The notes under the pieces were generated by a model that ran no database searches, had not been told where the DNA came from, and saw only the letters and a program-made list of their open reading frames with translations. Below are positions 10,506 through 19,213 of a stretch of 64,000 nucleotides of DNA, one piece after another. Source of the DNA: Lumbricus terrestris (lineage: Eukaryota > Annelida > Clitellata > Crassiclitellata > Lumbricidae). The stretch lies in the NCBI GenBank assembly GCA_949752735.1, contig OX457053.1, forward strand, positions 30,642,900-30,706,899, read 5' to 3'. How positions within the stretch are numbered: the first letter of the stretch is position 1; every line of letters begins with the position of its first letter. The position numbers and the translations under genes are program-made.

Positions 10506-10860
10506 AGACTGCAGCTTCGGTCATCGCAAAGCCGACCGACCGAACGACCGAATAGTGGGCCGAACGATCGGTCGTCGAAGTCGAAGTCGATTGCCGTCGT
10601 TGATAGATTAAAGAAGGACAAGTTTTGTCGTCGGAAAGAGTTTATTAGATGAGCAGCAGACGACGACCATTCGATTCTCTATCTAATCTATGTCTGCGAT
10701 TCTACACACATGTATGTATAGTATGGCCACACATTGGAATCGGTAACGATGTTTGAGATGTATATTAAAGCTACGGATGTTGGGCCGTTCCTTCTGTGGT
10801 ACACGCTCTATACGAAAAGATCTTCTTACAAGAATTACTCTTCTTCACACGATCTACGTC
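10506..10860. other. No gene recognised
   Basis: Unique intronic sequence between two simple repeats. Confidence 0.6.
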
Positions 10861-10864
10861 ACTG

Positions 10865-11258
10865 ATTCCTCCTCCTCTTCCTTCTCATCCTCTTTCCCCT
10901 CCTCCTCCTGTTCCTCCTGTTCCTCCTCCTCCTCCTCCTGTTCCTCCTGTTCCTCCTCCTCCTCCTCTTTCCCCTCCTCCTCCTGTTCCTCCTGTTCTTC
11001 CTGTTCCTCCTCTTCCTCTTCCTTCTCCTCCTCCTCTTCCTCTTCTTCCTCCTCCTCTTTCCCCTCCTTCTCCTCTTCCTTCTCCTCCTCCTCTTCCTCT
11101 TCTTCCTCCTCCTCTTTCCCCTCCTTCTCCTCTTCCTTCTCCTCCTCCTCTTCCTCTTCTTCCTCCTCCTCTTTCCCCTCCTTCTCCTCTTCCTTCTCCT
11201 CCTCTTCTTCCTCTTCCTCCTCTTTCCCCTCCTCCTCCTGTTCCTCTTCCTCCTCTAT
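10865..11258. repeat. Homopyrimidine (CCT/CTT)n tract
   Basis: About 390 bp of TCC/TTC units. A block containing TCTTTCCCCTCCTTCTCCTC recurs three times with a period near 63 bp. Confidence 0.95.
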
Positions 11259-11329
11259 ACTCGAAGAACTTCCTACAAGAATTATGCTTCTTCGCAACAA
11301 CCTACGTCAGTGATTCCTATAAATGCGCC

Positions 11330-11470
11330 TCACAATACAATAATTTGCCTGCTTTCTACAAGTTGCTCAAGACCTATCTTTTTAGCTGTGGCTGGACTGG
11401 GAGCGCCTCTGAGTAGGCTTCTTGAAGGGGCGCTATATAAGTTTTCGGAATGAATGAATGAATGAATGAA
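11330..11470 (+). mobile_element. LINE 3' fragment with (AATG)n tail
   Basis: It encodes LLKTYLFSCGW just before the stop, the typical end of CR1/L2-type ORF2. The shared 3' end GGGAGCGCCTCTGAGTAG, GGGGCGCTATATAAG and five AATG units follow. Only about 25 codons survive. Confidence 0.65.
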
Positions 11471-11544
11471 AACAAAACATCCGAAGCGTAAACTATGCGA
11501 TATAGCGAATATTGGAGTCTCCTGGTGAAGAAAGCATGAACGTT

Positions 11545-11755
11545 GCGGGGTGCGGTGGTGCGGGGTGTGTTCGGTGGTGCGGGGCCGAAGGGTTCCACGT
11601 TTGAATCCACCTCAAACTGCCGCATAGGGACCTTGAGCAAGTCGTTCGCTCGCAATTGCTCGTGCGCTTCGGCGTGAAACTCCGAAGCAGTGTACGCGCT
11701 GTAGTCAGGAGCGCCTCCGAGTAGTAATCTTGACGCCATATCAAGTGCTCATGCC
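11545..11755 (+). mobile_element. SINE family 1 copy
   Basis: It has a B-box-like GTTTGAATCCACC, then GGGACCTTGAGCAAGTC, GCTTCGGCGTGAAACTCCG, GGAGCGCCTCCGAGTAG. The head is rearranged by a duplicated GGTGGTGCGGGG segment. Confidence 0.7.
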
Positions 11756-12275
11756 TGCAGTGTACAATATATACATCAATGTGTCTATGTATGTACACTT
11801 GTGCTGTGTACAGCCACGTCCGAGTGCTTAGACAGGTCAAAGGTGAACACCAAGCGTAGATTTTACAGTCCTTAATTGCTGTTAAGTGCGAACGAAGTAT
11901 CTATAGGATTCTGCATCAATCAAACGTTAGAGCCTCATCATACACAGCTTTATACAACCGCCTGCAGTGTTTTCCAAGCCCTCATCATCCTCGTAAACCG
12001 TCGATCGTGCAATCAAGAACGACCACTTCAAGCATTAACTACTCTGAGCACGTAGCCACTCTCATTCTCACTTATCTCGGAGAGGAATTCCTCTCCCTGC
12101 CGTAGACTATCCAATTTTCTGAGAGGCGGTAGCGGTAGCGGTGGCAGCGGAGGCTTGCTATCGAGGGTTGTGAGTCGTTGTGACAAACTGCTGAGCATTG
12201 TGCAGGAATTCCGGCAAATCACTTCGACACAATTAACGCCAACTTATCATCATCGTTGCAACCATACCCAACGGA
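11756..12275. other. No gene recognised
   Basis: Intronic sequence without a supported feature. Confidence 0.6.
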
Positions 12276-12279
12276 CAGA

Positions 12280-12297
12280 GAGAGTGAGTGAGTAAGT

Positions 12298-12347
<50 letters not shown>

Positions 12348-12443
12348 GACATAGAGAGAGAGACATACAGACAAACAGACAGACAGAGGCAGAGACAGAG
12401 AGAGACAGCGAGAGAGAGAGACAGAGAGTGAGAGAGAGGGAGT

Positions 12444-12520
<77 letters not shown>

Positions 12521-12522
12521 GT
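12280..12522. repeat. (GA)n / (CAGA)n microsatellite
   Basis: GAGA and CAGACA runs, ending in a pure (GA)n stretch of about 75 bp. Confidence 0.95.
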
Positions 12523-12614
12523 CTTCCAGAGAAGCGCCTATGCCTACATGTATATATGCATAGCAAAGTCACAGAAACATACACATACACTTTACGGCTC
12601 CAACTACCTCCGGA

Positions 12615-13127
12615 GTCTACCTCCTCCTCCTCATTCTCCTCCTCCTCATTCTCCTCCTCCTCATTCTCCTCCTCCTTTTTCTCCTCCTTCTCCTCTTTCT
12701 CCTCCTCGTCCTTCTCGTCCTCGTCCTCCTCCTTCTCTACCCCCTCTCCTCCTCCTCTTTCTCCTCATCCTCTTTCTCCTCCTCCTCTTCCTCTTCCTCC
12801 TCCTGCTCCTCCTCCTTCCCCTCCTCCTTCCCCTCCTCCTGCTCCTCCCTCTTCTCTTCCTCCTCTCCTTCTCCTCTGTTAGGGGGCTCCTTTCTCCTCC
12901 TCCTTCTTTTCCTTCTCCTTCCCCTCTTCCTTTTCCTCCTCCTCCTCTTTCTTCTTCTCATTTACTTCCTTCTCCTCTTTCTCCTCCTCGTTCTCCTTGT
13001 CCTCGTCGTCGTCGTCCTCCTCCTCCTCCTCCTGCTCCTCCCCTTTTCTTTCGTCCTTCTCTTCCTCCTTCTCCTCATCCTGCTGCTGCTGCTCCTCCTC
13101 CTCCATCTCCTTCTACTCCTCCTCTTC
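12615..13127. repeat. (CTC)n pyrimidine microsatellite, Polinton target
   Basis: About 510 bp of CTC/TCC/TTC units. The Polinton is inserted in this tract: the pyrimidine repeat continues on its far side at 31625-31660. Confidence 0.9.
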
Positions 13128-13133
13128 CTCATC

Positions 13134-13281
13134 AGTAGTAGTGTTTTGCGGCCTTTGCGGCACTACCCCATAACATTGGTTCAATTTTCGAACTTTACCC
13201 ATAACATAGGGTCATCCCGACCTTTGACCCCAATTTGCCTACATGTTTGACCTTTGACCCGTAACTTAGGATCAATATTTC
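13134..13281 (+). repeat. Polinton left terminal inverted repeat
   Basis: 148 bp identical to the reverse complement of 31471-31618. It contains near-repeats such as CATAACATTGG, CATAACATAGGG and CGTAACTTAGG. These ends are the integrase substrate and the likely protein-primed replication origins. Confidence 0.97.
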
Positions 13282-14263
13282 GACAATTGACCAGAACATA
13301 GGGTCATTCTCGGGCCCTGACCCCATACTTACCTTGCCATAAGACCCATGACCCGAAACAACCATAACTTAGGGGCCACTCCCGCATTGAACCGTACCTT
13401 AGGGACCACTCACGTACTTAGCCCATCTCTCCCCCAAGTTCCCCCAATGTAGCTGCGATAGGACCAATGTTATGGGGTAGTGCCGCAAAGCTATCCTGGT
13501 TACGCCACTGCTGTTGAGACTAACTAAGTTGAAACCTAATTCACGGACAGCGTTTAAAAAATCATCGCACTGCGTAGACAAAGGCGAGCCTTGATTGTAT
13601 GTTAGGAAACTACGCGGCTAACTCAACAACAGCCATAGCGCTTTCGTTTTCGTTTCCATCACCGCGTTCACCGTAATAATCTCCTTAGCTGAAACATGAT
13701 TTAAAATTCTTACCTTATTATAGGCCTACGCTGCATCTTGAATAAACCCCTCACTGTTCCTGTTAAAATTTCCTTATGTTTGGAACAATCGCAAACGTAG
13801 GGTAAAACAAACCATTAACAAATCGAGATGATGGCATGGTCGTTTAATCAACATCACGTGCCCTCGAATTACTCAACATCACGCGACTCTGAAGCCAATG
13901 ATAACAGGCTATGATGAACGTATAATGGAGGCGGTCCTTCCAATAAGCCGTAACCAATCATCACACGAATAGCTTGATATACAAAACCTCACTTCCGTCA
14001 ATGTTCCGGTTAGGGGACGAGCTCACCGACATTTCGAGAACTGACCTAATTAGGGACAAACTAACACAGATATTGGTCGAGCTCACCCAGATATTGCCGA
14101 GGTGATCTAATTCTGGACAGCATATGATGCATAGTGGCGTAACCAGGATTGGTAGTGTAAGTAGTAGTAAAAGTAGGCATCTGACTCAAACACCCCATTA
14201 TTATTAACAACGACCTAGGTCAACCTAGCAGTTTATTACCCGCCCAGCCACGCATCGTTAAGC
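13282..14263. other. Polinton left subterminal non-coding region
   Basis: No gene seen. Degenerate motifs of the TIR (AACATAGGGTC, CTTAGGGACC) continue to about 13420. At about 13463-13490 there is an inverted copy of the TIR segment GCGGCACTACCCCATAACAT. A 17-bp perfect inverted pair (ATCCTGGTTACGCCACT at 13493-13509, its complement at 14133-14149) encloses 657 bp. The integrase stop codon follows at 14264. Confidence 0.7.
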
Positions 14264-15148
14264 CTATAGACTTGTCATTGTTTCACTTTCAATCCAAGAA
14301 TTAAAAGACTCTGGGTATCCTAACCACTTCACAAGCGATTTCTTTCCACGCTTCCTGATCACTTTTTCGATTTTAAATATTTCCTGAGTTGATTTCTGTA
14401 GCTCCTGCTCGTAGAAAGATCCCTGAATTTCTTCCCCATTGTAATCGGTTATTTTGTATGTTGGTGGATCTGTGTATTGTACTCCAGACACGGTAAATAC
14501 CTCCTCAGTCCATCGGGGCGTGTACCCCTTTTCAAAAATATTCTTCTTCTTTGTTATTCGGACTTTGTCTCCAATCGAGAATTTAGGTATAATAGGTTCA
14601 GAAATATCTTTGCCGTATAAATTCATAAATACAGTCTTTTCATTCACTTTCATACTTGCCTTGGCTGGTGTCATTTTAATGGAAGAATGTCTTGTTTCAT
14701 TATAATTACCCACCATTTCGCCTAATATATCGATGTATCTTCTCGTTGAATTAGCCGTAAAGTATTTGAACATTTTGTCTTTCATCGTTCGGTTCCATCT
14801 CTCAACGACGCAAGATTTTTCCTCATTCTCAGTAGAGTACAACTCAACCAAATTCTTTACATCCTTATTATAAAATTCTTTCCCCTTGTCAACCCATAAC
14901 TTAATCGGCTTCCTCCCGCCCTCGAGTATCTTCATGAAGCCGGCAGCTGTAGATTTCCCACTCTTATCTTTCAATGGCACAATCCAGCCGAATTTTGAAA
15001 ACACATCTATAACGGTTAATAGGTATTTCACCCCATCGTTATCTTTAGCGAAGCTCTGCATATCTACTAGATCAGCAGCCCAAATCTCATCTATCCCATT
15101 AACAATCACCTTCCTCTTCCTAAAATGTCTAACCACCGGTTTATGCAA
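14264..15148 (-). CDS. INT: Retroviral-type integrase with C-terminal chromodomain
   Basis: It joins linear element ends to host DNA. The catalytic core shows D (in IWAADLVDM, about residue 26 of the 15148 start), D (LWVDKGKEF, about 87) and E (SCVVERWNR, about 116). A carboxy-terminal chromodomain-like segment follows (KVIRKRGKKSLVKWLGYP, then SWIE), which could steer integration to histone marks. The 15148 start is a TTG. This frame has no ATG between a TAA at 15215-15217 and a methionine that lies after the first catalytic D, so translation probably begins elsewhere: by frameshift from the PLA2 gene at 15175-15702, or by splicing. The D-to-E spacing is 28 residues, shorter than the usual 34-35. 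Confidence 0.88.
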   Translation of the reverse strand: MHKPVVRHFRKRKVIVNGIDEIWAADLVDMQSFAKDNDGVKYLLTVIDVFSKFGWIVPLKDKSGKSTAAGFMKILEGGRKPIKLWVDKGKEFYNKDVKNLVELYSTENEEKSCVVERWNRTMKDKMFKYFTANSTRRYIDILGEMVGNYNETRHSSIKMTPAKASMKVNEKTVFMNLYGKDISEPIIPKFSIGDKVRITKKKNIFEKGYTPRWTEEVFTVSGVQYTDPPTYKITDYNGEEIQGSFYEQELQKSTQEIFKIEKVIRKRGKKSLVKWLGYPESFNSWIESETMTSL

Positions 15149-15174
15149 CTCATTAGCTAATTGATCAGTCCATT

Positions 15175-15702
15175 TCAGTTCAGAGCTTTTTTTAAACCCA
15201 ACCCCAGGCTCGCTTTAGTAGATAATATAGGCTTGACTATGGCCCTCTCCACTCGTTCTCGCAAGCTCGGATTAGGAATGTTGTTCAAATCATTAATCAT
15301 GGCTAAATCCGCAATATTCCTAGAAGCTGTATCAGTATGTTGATCGTAAGCTAAATCATGGTAATACGCCGCGTTATCTACTCGATTAATAGGTTTACTC
15401 CAATCTTTAGGAGTCCTGTCTGGATTCAGTCTCAAATCTAGCCTAGTACCGGGACCGAGAAACTGATGCCCTGGTAAATGCATCTCACCGGGAAACTTAG
15501 CCCATGGTAACTTAATGCTACTAGTGGCCGCATTCAATGAACTAACTAAATCTCCACCTTTAGTAGTAGGGCCTTTTACGAATTGAGTTTTAGTTTTTTC
15601 GCATACAACGCAAACGCCTCGAAGCATCGATCTCCCGTTATTCGTCACGACGTTTTGTACATCTCTCGTTTCAGTATGTTTTTTACACTTTACGCAATAC
15701 AT
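15175..15702 (-). CDS. Zinc-ribbon plus parvovirus-VP1-like phospholipase A2 protein
   Basis: 175 residues. An N-terminal zinc ribbon (C3, C6, C31, C34) is followed by a phospholipase A2 domain of the type found in parvovirus capsids: a calcium-loop-like FLGPGT at 81-86 and the catalytic HDLAYD at 115-120. In parvoviruses this activity breaches the endosomal membrane. Similar domains are known in adintovirus-type elements, so a virion-associated role is likely. It is divergently arranged with the ATPase, with only 25 bp between their starts. Its last codons overlap the integrase frame, and a TTTAAAA slippery sequence lies in the overlap at 15190-15196. The start ATG at 15702 puts the zinc ribbon at the extreme N-terminus. 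Confidence 0.82.
   Translation of the reverse strand: MYCVKCKKHTETRDVQNVVTNNGRSMLRGVCVVCEKTKTQFVKGPTTKGGDLVSSLNAATSSIKLPWAKFPGEMHLPGHQFLGPGTRLDLRLNPDRTPKDWSKPINRVDNAAYYHDLAYDQHTDTASRNIADLAMINDLNNIPNPSLRERVERAIVKPILSTKASLGLGLKKALN
15190..15196 (-). promoter_or_regulatory. Candidate -1 ribosomal frameshift site
   Basis: On the minus strand the sequence is TTTAAAA followed by further A residues, phased T-TTA-AAA in the PLA2 frame. This is a canonical -1 slippery heptamer. It lies between the integrase-frame TAA (15215-15217) and the PLA2 stop (15175-15177), the only interval where a shift would join the two frames. No pseudoknot has been assessed. Confidence 0.45.
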
Positions 15703-15727
15703 CTCGCTTTTTTAATACATAAATAAA
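15703..15727. promoter_or_regulatory. Divergent intergenic region PLA2 / ATPase
   Basis: Only 25 bp of AT-rich sequence (TTTTTAATACATAAATAAA) separates the two divergent ATGs. It must hold, or be closely flanked by, promoters for both transcription blocks. Confidence 0.5.
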
Positions 15728-16519
15728 ATGGAAATCAAAGATTTGAGTTGGGGATCTGCGCTATCGAAAAGATTTAATAATCCTCTTTTACCCAAAAGTA
15801 TACGGGGGCTGATAATCGGAAAGTCCGGCTGTGGCAAAACAACGCTTCTTCTGAATCTATTACTCAGGCCAGACTGGTTGGACTATAATAACCTCCAGGT
15901 ATTCGGTAAATCTCTGTTTCAACCTGAATATCGCATTATTAAAAAGGCTTTCGAAGAAAAATTACCGAAAGAAGCGATCGTTTGGTTATTCGAACACCGA
16001 GGTGAAATCGAGGAACTAAAAGATTCCCCAGCCCTTATTATGGAATATATGGCAAAAACATTAAAATCGGAAGCCAAATCCGATATAATTGCCAAGTTCT
16101 TTGAAAAAGCCGATGATGTACCGGACCCGGGGGCCATGAGTAGCGGAAAGAAGAATCTGATGATTTTCGATGATTTACAATTGGAAAAACAAAACAAGTG
16201 CGAAACATATTATATTCGGGGGAGGCATAGTAATGTGGATTGCTTTTACCTAGCACAGAATTATTTCAAACTGCCACGACAAACGATCAGAGAGAATGCA
16301 AACTTTATTTGCCTGTTCAAGCAGGACACGAAAAACCTCGATCATATCTATAACGACCATGTTAGTACGGACATGCACAAAGATGAATTTAGAAAACTAT
16401 GCAAAACGGTATGGGAACAACTGCACGGATTCCTCGTCATCGATCTAAGTAGCGAAAAGTACAATGGTAAATATCGCTGCGGATTCGATCAATTTTATAT
16501 AATCGAAAATCCTCTGTAG
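15728..16519 (+). CDS. ATP: Genome-packaging ATPase (FtsK/HerA type)
   Basis: 263 residues. The Walker A motif GKSGCGKTT is at about residues 32-40, and Walker B NLMIFDDL is near 142-149. This family drives genome translocation into capsids in Polintons, virophages and other double-jelly-roll viruses. The length is typical. The ATG follows AATAAA and is the first of the rightward gene block. The penton gene starts six bases after its stop. Confidence 0.92.
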   Translation: MEIKDLSWGSALSKRFNNPLLPKSIRGLIIGKSGCGKTTLLLNLLLRPDWLDYNNLQVFGKSLFQPEYRIIKKAFEEKLPKEAIVWLFEHRGEIEELKDSPALIMEYMAKTLKSEAKSDIIAKFFEKADDVPDPGAMSSGKKNLMIFDDLQLEKQNKCETYYIRGRHSNVDCFYLAQNYFKLPRQTIRENANFICLFKQDTKNLDHIYNDHVSTDMHKDEFRKLCKTVWEQLHGFLVIDLSSEKYNGKYRCGFDQFYIIENPL

Positions 16520-16525
16520 TAAAAA

Positions 16526-17320
16526 ATGGAATCATCGCTTCTCAAAAAGATAGCCGATAATACGGAAAAGACGGCTCGTAACACGGAACCAAAAACGTCA
16601 TTTTACATTTTACCGACTGGAAAGAGCTCACGAATCAGAATGACGTTTAATCCACCTCTTGAACTAGAAAAAAATAAAAAATACGAAATGGCCTTAGTAG
16701 ATCTCGAAACGTACTATTCCTTTCCAAATATCGACGCTACAAACAACAACTTTAGGTATTCGCCGAATGGTGTGAGTCCTTGGTTTAACATAACAATCCC
16801 TGAAGGGTGCTACGAAATAACAGATATCAACGGCCACATACAGAAAATCATGAAGGAGAATGGGCATTACGACAGGGTAAATTCAGAGTACTGTGTCTCA
16901 ATAGAACCAAACACCAATACGCTGAAGTCTGTGTTAAATATAGCAGAGAACTATGCGGTTGATTTTACGCCTAGGAATTCGATTGGAAAGGTTCTAGGTT
17001 TTATAAAATATATCTATCTTGAAGGATATAACGAATCGAAGAACTTGGTAAATATAATGAGTATCAGCAAAATACTAGTGACCAACGACATTATCGGGTC
17101 TTCGTACTTAAACGGAACGGCGGTAAACGTAATATATTCTTTTTTCCCAAGCGTAGGGCCGGGTTTCAAGATTATCCAAGTGCCGCCTAATTTAATTTAT
17201 CTCCCCCTTACAACGTCTACCATTTCTACGATGACAACGATGCTTACGGATCAAAATGGGGAACAGCTAAATATCAGAGGAGATGACTTGGGGATTAGTT
17301 TTCACATCAGAGAAGTTTGA
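16526..17320 (+). CDS. Minor capsid (penton, single jelly-roll) protein
   Basis: 264 residues. An N-terminal helical segment (ADNTEKTARNTEPK) precedes the Polinton penton-type pattern: YEMALVDLETYYSFPN, then FNITIPEGCYEITDINGHIQ. It ends in a β-rich C-terminal region. In Polintons this protein forms capsid vertices. Its position between the packaging ATPase and the pX-like gene, upstream of the major capsid gene, agrees with that role. The call rests on recalled sequence patterns of the family rather than on a catalytic motif. Confidence 0.78.
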   Translation: MESSLLKKIADNTEKTARNTEPKTSFYILPTGKSSRIRMTFNPPLELEKNKKYEMALVDLETYYSFPNIDATNNNFRYSPNGVSPWFNITIPEGCYEITDINGHIQKIMKENGHYDRVNSEYCVSIEPNTNTLKSVLNIAENYAVDFTPRNSIGKVLGFIKYIYLEGYNESKNLVNIMSISKILVTNDIIGSSYLNGTAVNVIYSFFPSVGPGFKIIQVPPNLIYLPLTTSTISTMTTMLTDQNGEQLNIRGDDLGISFHIREV

Positions 17321-17339
17321 AAGTTTTTTGTAAACTAAA

Positions 17340-17927
17340 ATGAGTCGCTACATAGGCTATAAAGTCAATATTTCAGAAGGACAACGAGACAAAATTCAAA
17401 AATCTCTTCAAGCGGGAACTGGTGTGAGTATCAAACTGGCGCACGATGATTTTAAAGGCAACGATATGTTCGCTTTCACGCAGGGGCAAATCAATAAAAT
17501 GACAAAGGCGTACGAAAAAGGAACAGGCGTAGTCATCAAAATGAGTAAAACGCAATTGGAGTACAATAAGAAAGTCGAGGGAGGATTTATAGGCGCCATT
17601 CTTCCGTTTCTGGCAACGATAGCGAAAACCCTTATACCTAGTTTAGCGATGGGGGCTATGAGTGGCTTAGGTTCCGCGGCTACGTCGAAGATTGTGGATA
17701 AAATCAGCGGATCTGGAGTAGTGTACGTGAAGAAAGGCGATATGGCGTATAAGATAAGATCAGCTGGTTCCGGGTTGTTCTTGTCCCCCTGGCAAAAAGG
17801 CAGCTCAATAACAGGATCTGGGTTGTACTTGAAAACAGGGTCGGGGTTGGTGCCTATAGGTGAAGGACTTTTGCTGGGTCCTAATTCTCCGTTTGCAAAG
17901 ATTCCATTTCTCGGTTTGTTATTATAA
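17340..17927 (+). CDS. Adenovirus-pX-like, glycine-rich core protein with hydrophobic segment
   Basis: 195 residues. The first 80 hold two tandem, similar modules ending in GTGVSIKLAHDDF and GTGVVIKMSKTQL. A hydrophobic Ala/Gly-rich stretch follows (about 85-115, from GGFIGAILPFL), then a Gly/Ser-rich tail with KISGSG, SITGSG and similar sequences. Adintovirus-type elements encode comparable small virion proteins thought to be cut by the viral protease. ISGSG and ITGSG fit the adenain consensus (M/I/L)-x-G-x/G. A role in genome condensation or membrane interaction is inference. Confidence 0.6.
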   Translation: MSRYIGYKVNISEGQRDKIQKSLQAGTGVSIKLAHDDFKGNDMFAFTQGQINKMTKAYEKGTGVVIKMSKTQLEYNKKVEGGFIGAILPFLATIAKTLIPSLAMGAMSGLGSAATSKIVDKISGSGVVYVKKGDMAYKIRSAGSGLFLSPWQKGSSITGSGLYLKTGSGLVPIGEGLLLGPNSPFAKIPFLGLLL

Positions 17928-17942
17928 TTTAGTGTTTATAAA

Positions 17943-18350
17943 ATGTCGAGATACGGAATGCCGATACACAAATTTGGAACTAAACCAACTAGGCAGGTAG
18001 AAGTCAGAATGCAACCTAATTCAGTCCATTGGAAGATTACGAGGGGTATTACTCACGCTCCAATTAGGCTACTAGAAGGTGTTAGGTGGGTGATTTTCGC
18101 GCAAAATGTTATAACGATACAACCAAAGACGACAACTACGCTAACTCTTGGACTCGGTGTAGAAATGAGTGCAGGACTTTGTCTCATTTCCCTCAAACAG
18201 AGTATCAAAGAACAAAGATGCAGTTTACAAAACGAAGTGGTTTCGGATGATGTGGTTAATGATATCATAGTCACTATTCAAAACAACTCCGATTCAGTGG
18301 TAACCATTAACGCGGGAGATTCGCTATGTCGTGTAAATTATCTAATCTAA
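17943..18350 (+). CDS. Small β-rich protein, possibly dUTPase-fold without active site
   Basis: 135 residues. The order of strands in the second half (TLTLGLGVEMSAGLCLI, then DIIVTIQNNSDSVVTINAGD, then LCRVNYLI) recalls trimeric dUTPases, in which a G-D-x-x-x-Q strand ends the fold. The catalytic motif expected between these strands is replaced by EVVSDDVVNDI. If the fold is right, it is a structural relative rather than an enzyme. It sits in the virion gene block, so a capsid-accessory role is equally possible. Confidence 0.45.
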   Translation: MSRYGMPIHKFGTKPTRQVEVRMQPNSVHWKITRGITHAPIRLLEGVRWVIFAQNVITIQPKTTTTLTLGLGVEMSAGLCLISLKQSIKEQRCSLQNEVVSDDVVNDIIVTIQNNSDSVVTINAGDSLCRVNYLI

Positions 18351-18375
18351 AAAATATATCGCGTAAATAAAACGA

Positions 18376-19032
18376 ATGGAATACGACGGCATCAAAACAA
18401 CACAATCACTCTATCCGAAGCTTCCATCGGCACCGGAAGGAGAAATACATATCATCACAGGGTCGGCACAAACGTATCGACTCCAAAAGATTGGTGAAAT
18501 TAAGAAGGAAATCGAACAAGAACGCGACAAAAGAGCAGCGTTGAGTAAAAAGTACCATAGAAGTGTAAGCGTAATCAGCTCAGTAGGCAGCGCCCTCGTA
18601 GTGGTTGGGACGGGACTCGGCGCTGCAGGAATCGGAGTATTATCCACTATAATCGCAGCACCCATCGTTATTGCTATGGAAGGAGTGGGAATAGGTATGG
18701 GGTTGCTAGGTTTAATCGGTGTCTATATCAGTAAGAAGCTTGCGTTGAAGGGTGAGAAGCATGAAAAAATCAAAACGCTAGCCGACGCGAAACTCAACAC
18801 AATCAGCGACCATATTTCAAAAGCTCTCATGGATGATAACATTTCGAATGAGGAATATTCGTTGATTCTGAGCGAGATTGAAAAATTCAACGGCATGAAA
18901 GAAGAAATTAGGAGTAATATTAAAGTTGCGATAGACGCTATGGATGAGGTGACGAAACAATCACTCATCGATCGTGGAAAAGATGAAGCCCGGCAGTACT
19001 TTCAATCTATGTTTGAGAAAAAAAAAGACTAA
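18376..19032 (+). CDS. Protein A: two-helix membrane protein with charged helical tail
   Basis: 218 residues of unknown function. A polar N-terminus and a charged helix (EIKKEIEQERDKRAALSKKY) lead into a hydrophobic Gly/Ala-rich region (about 64-118) that could form two membrane helices. A helical tail follows (DAKLNTISDHISKALMDD, EEYSLILSEIEKF). The tail from the end of the second membrane helix onward is repeated in the five small genes at 19214-21673, making this gene the donor of their C-terminal halves. Its start lacks the TAAAATG context that most genes here share. Confidence 0.7.
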   Translation: MEYDGIKTTQSLYPKLPSAPEGEIHIITGSAQTYRLQKIGEIKKEIEQERDKRAALSKKYHRSVSVISSVGSALVVVGTGLGAAGIGVLSTIIAAPIVIAMEGVGIGMGLLGLIGVYISKKLALKGEKHEKIKTLADAKLNTISDHISKALMDDNISNEEYSLILSEIEKFNGMKEEIRSNIKVAIDAMDEVTKQSLIDRGKDEARQYFQSMFEKKKD

Positions 19033-19213
19033 CGCAAACATACGTGAAAACATGTAGACGTATGTTGTTACGTCTGGAAATACGTCTAACATTCGCAAAC
19101 ATACGTGAAAACATGTAGACGTATGTCGTTACGTCTGGAAATACGTCCAACTTATGTTTTTTTCACACGTCTGAAAATACGTCTGAAAACATTATTTTTT
19201 TTACTTACTTAAA
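19033..19213. repeat. Intergenic repeat with ACATACGT/ACGTATGT palindromes
   Basis: Two copies of an 8-bp inverted pair ACATACGT...ACGTATGT around a 12-base spacer (19038-19065, 19099-19126). A CACGTCTGAAAATACGTCTG segment and a T-rich leader ending ACTTACTTAAA before the next ATG follow. The same module recurs before each small gene to 21746, e.g. at 19638-19665, 20674-20701 and 21254-21281. Confidence 0.8.

Noticed and set aside
9911..10621. Poly-Cys/Val and Thr-His frames
   Set aside because: Translation of the CA microsatellite.
13493..14149. Complete MITE inside the Polinton
   Set aside because: The 17-bp ends point the opposite way from the similar hAT-type ends in this window and no target duplication is visible; kept only as an observation.
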